This document shows, one piece after another, positions 24,208 to 24,352 of a DNA stretch of 24,352 nt. The translations under genes and the position numbers were made by a program. The stretch lies in contig NW_003140813.1 in the NCBI RefSeq assembly GCF_000003605.2, positions 1,041,595 to 1,065,946 on the forward strand. Direction: 5' to 3'. The stretch comes from Saccoglossus kowalevskii (lineage: Eukaryota > Hemichordata > Enteropneusta > Harrimaniidae). Every line of letters starts with the position of its first letter. Positions within the stretch are counted from its first letter, which is position 1. The notes under the pieces are model-generated. The model searched no databases. It was not told the origin of the DNA and saw only the letters and a list, made by a program, of their open reading frames with translations.

Positions 24208-24352
24208 ATGAAAATTTTCTTAGAATTGACTCTGAAATTAGTCTTAGTCATTGGTGACAAGAGCAACAAATTACCACAAGAGTTCAAAGGTTATCTAGCT
24301 GCAATCACAGACCCTGAAGAGAAGAGACACATATTTCACAATTTAGGAGGGT
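24208..24352 (+). CDS. Unidentified partial ORF running off the window
   Basis: ATG at 24208 opens 48 codons without a stop to the window end: MKIFLELTLKLVLVIGDKSN, then KLPQEFKGYL and ITDPEEKRHIFHNLGG. Composition and codon pattern look protein-like, and an acceptor-like TTTTCTTAG precedes 24224. The opening LVLVIGD and the LP-x2-FK-x2-L spacing resemble the start of VPS29, but its metal-binding Asp-x-His region is absent. It is opposite in strand to UBTF. It could be an exon, a pseudogene or chance. Confidence 0.3.
   Translation, partial: MKIFLELTLKLVLVIGDKSNKLPQEFKGYLAAITDPEEKRHIFHNLGG

Noticed and set aside
22907-24352. Missing exon for the first half of UBF HMG box 1
   Set aside because: I read the minus strand here and saw no HMG helix 1/2 pattern (such as PLTPYFRFF) next to splice sites. 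It probably lies beyond the window.

Overview
This is nuclear DNA from a multicellular animal. It has GT-AG introns, AT-rich intergenic and intronic sequence, a tRNA-derived SINE, a LINE tail and several MITE families. The one gene I can support is the orthologue of vertebrate UBTF (UBF, upstream binding factor, the RNA polymerase I HMG-box factor). It lies on the minus strand and fills almost the whole window. The degree of divergence from vertebrate UBF and the repeat types suggest an invertebrate, perhaps a non-vertebrate deuterostome such as a hemichordate. The species is inference only.

Gene layout: fifteen consecutive coding exons read from 22906 down to the stop codon at 1702. All junctions are GT-AG and every phase agrees across the joins, giving a 661-residue C-terminal portion. 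It holds the end of HMG box 1, complete boxes 2 to 6, and a 157-residue Ser/Asp/Glu-rich tail that two basic segments interrupt. The N-terminus and the first half of box 1 lie beyond 24352; I found no HMG-like exon in 22907-24352. The 3' UTR follows below 1702, with an AATAAA at 645-640.

The exon structure itself is informative. The exons for boxes 1-2-3 and 4-5-6 run in parallel. Both sets have a 65-nt exon, then 136 or 133 nt, then exactly 111 nt, then an exon ending in a split proline codon before Asn-Gly-Tyr. Phases are the same at each step. This points to duplication of a three-box module. The 111-nt box 2 exon also matches in size and place the 37-residue segment that vertebrates splice out to make UBF2.

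Introns are packed with mobile and repetitive DNA: a SINE with a 16-bp target duplication (2209-2655); two 146-bp TTAA-flanked MITEs (3619-3764, 18285-18430); an inverted pair of one dispersed repeat (4236-4516, 7917-8275), the second with a promoter-like TCTCGCGAGA and a possible in-frame first exon; a 1,185-bp TIR element (5787-6971); a TA-flanked MITE (20649-20855) and a short relative; long AT-rich repeats ending in a GACTCCC/GGGAGTC hairpin (8617-11131, 21190-22818); and a dispersed repeat present three times (from 15742, 19184 and 23662). The first of those three is broken by a 1.2-kb element (16021-17236) and by a LINE tail (17321-17688). A foldback (23921-24096) and an unidentified plus-strand partial ORF (24208-24352) close the window.
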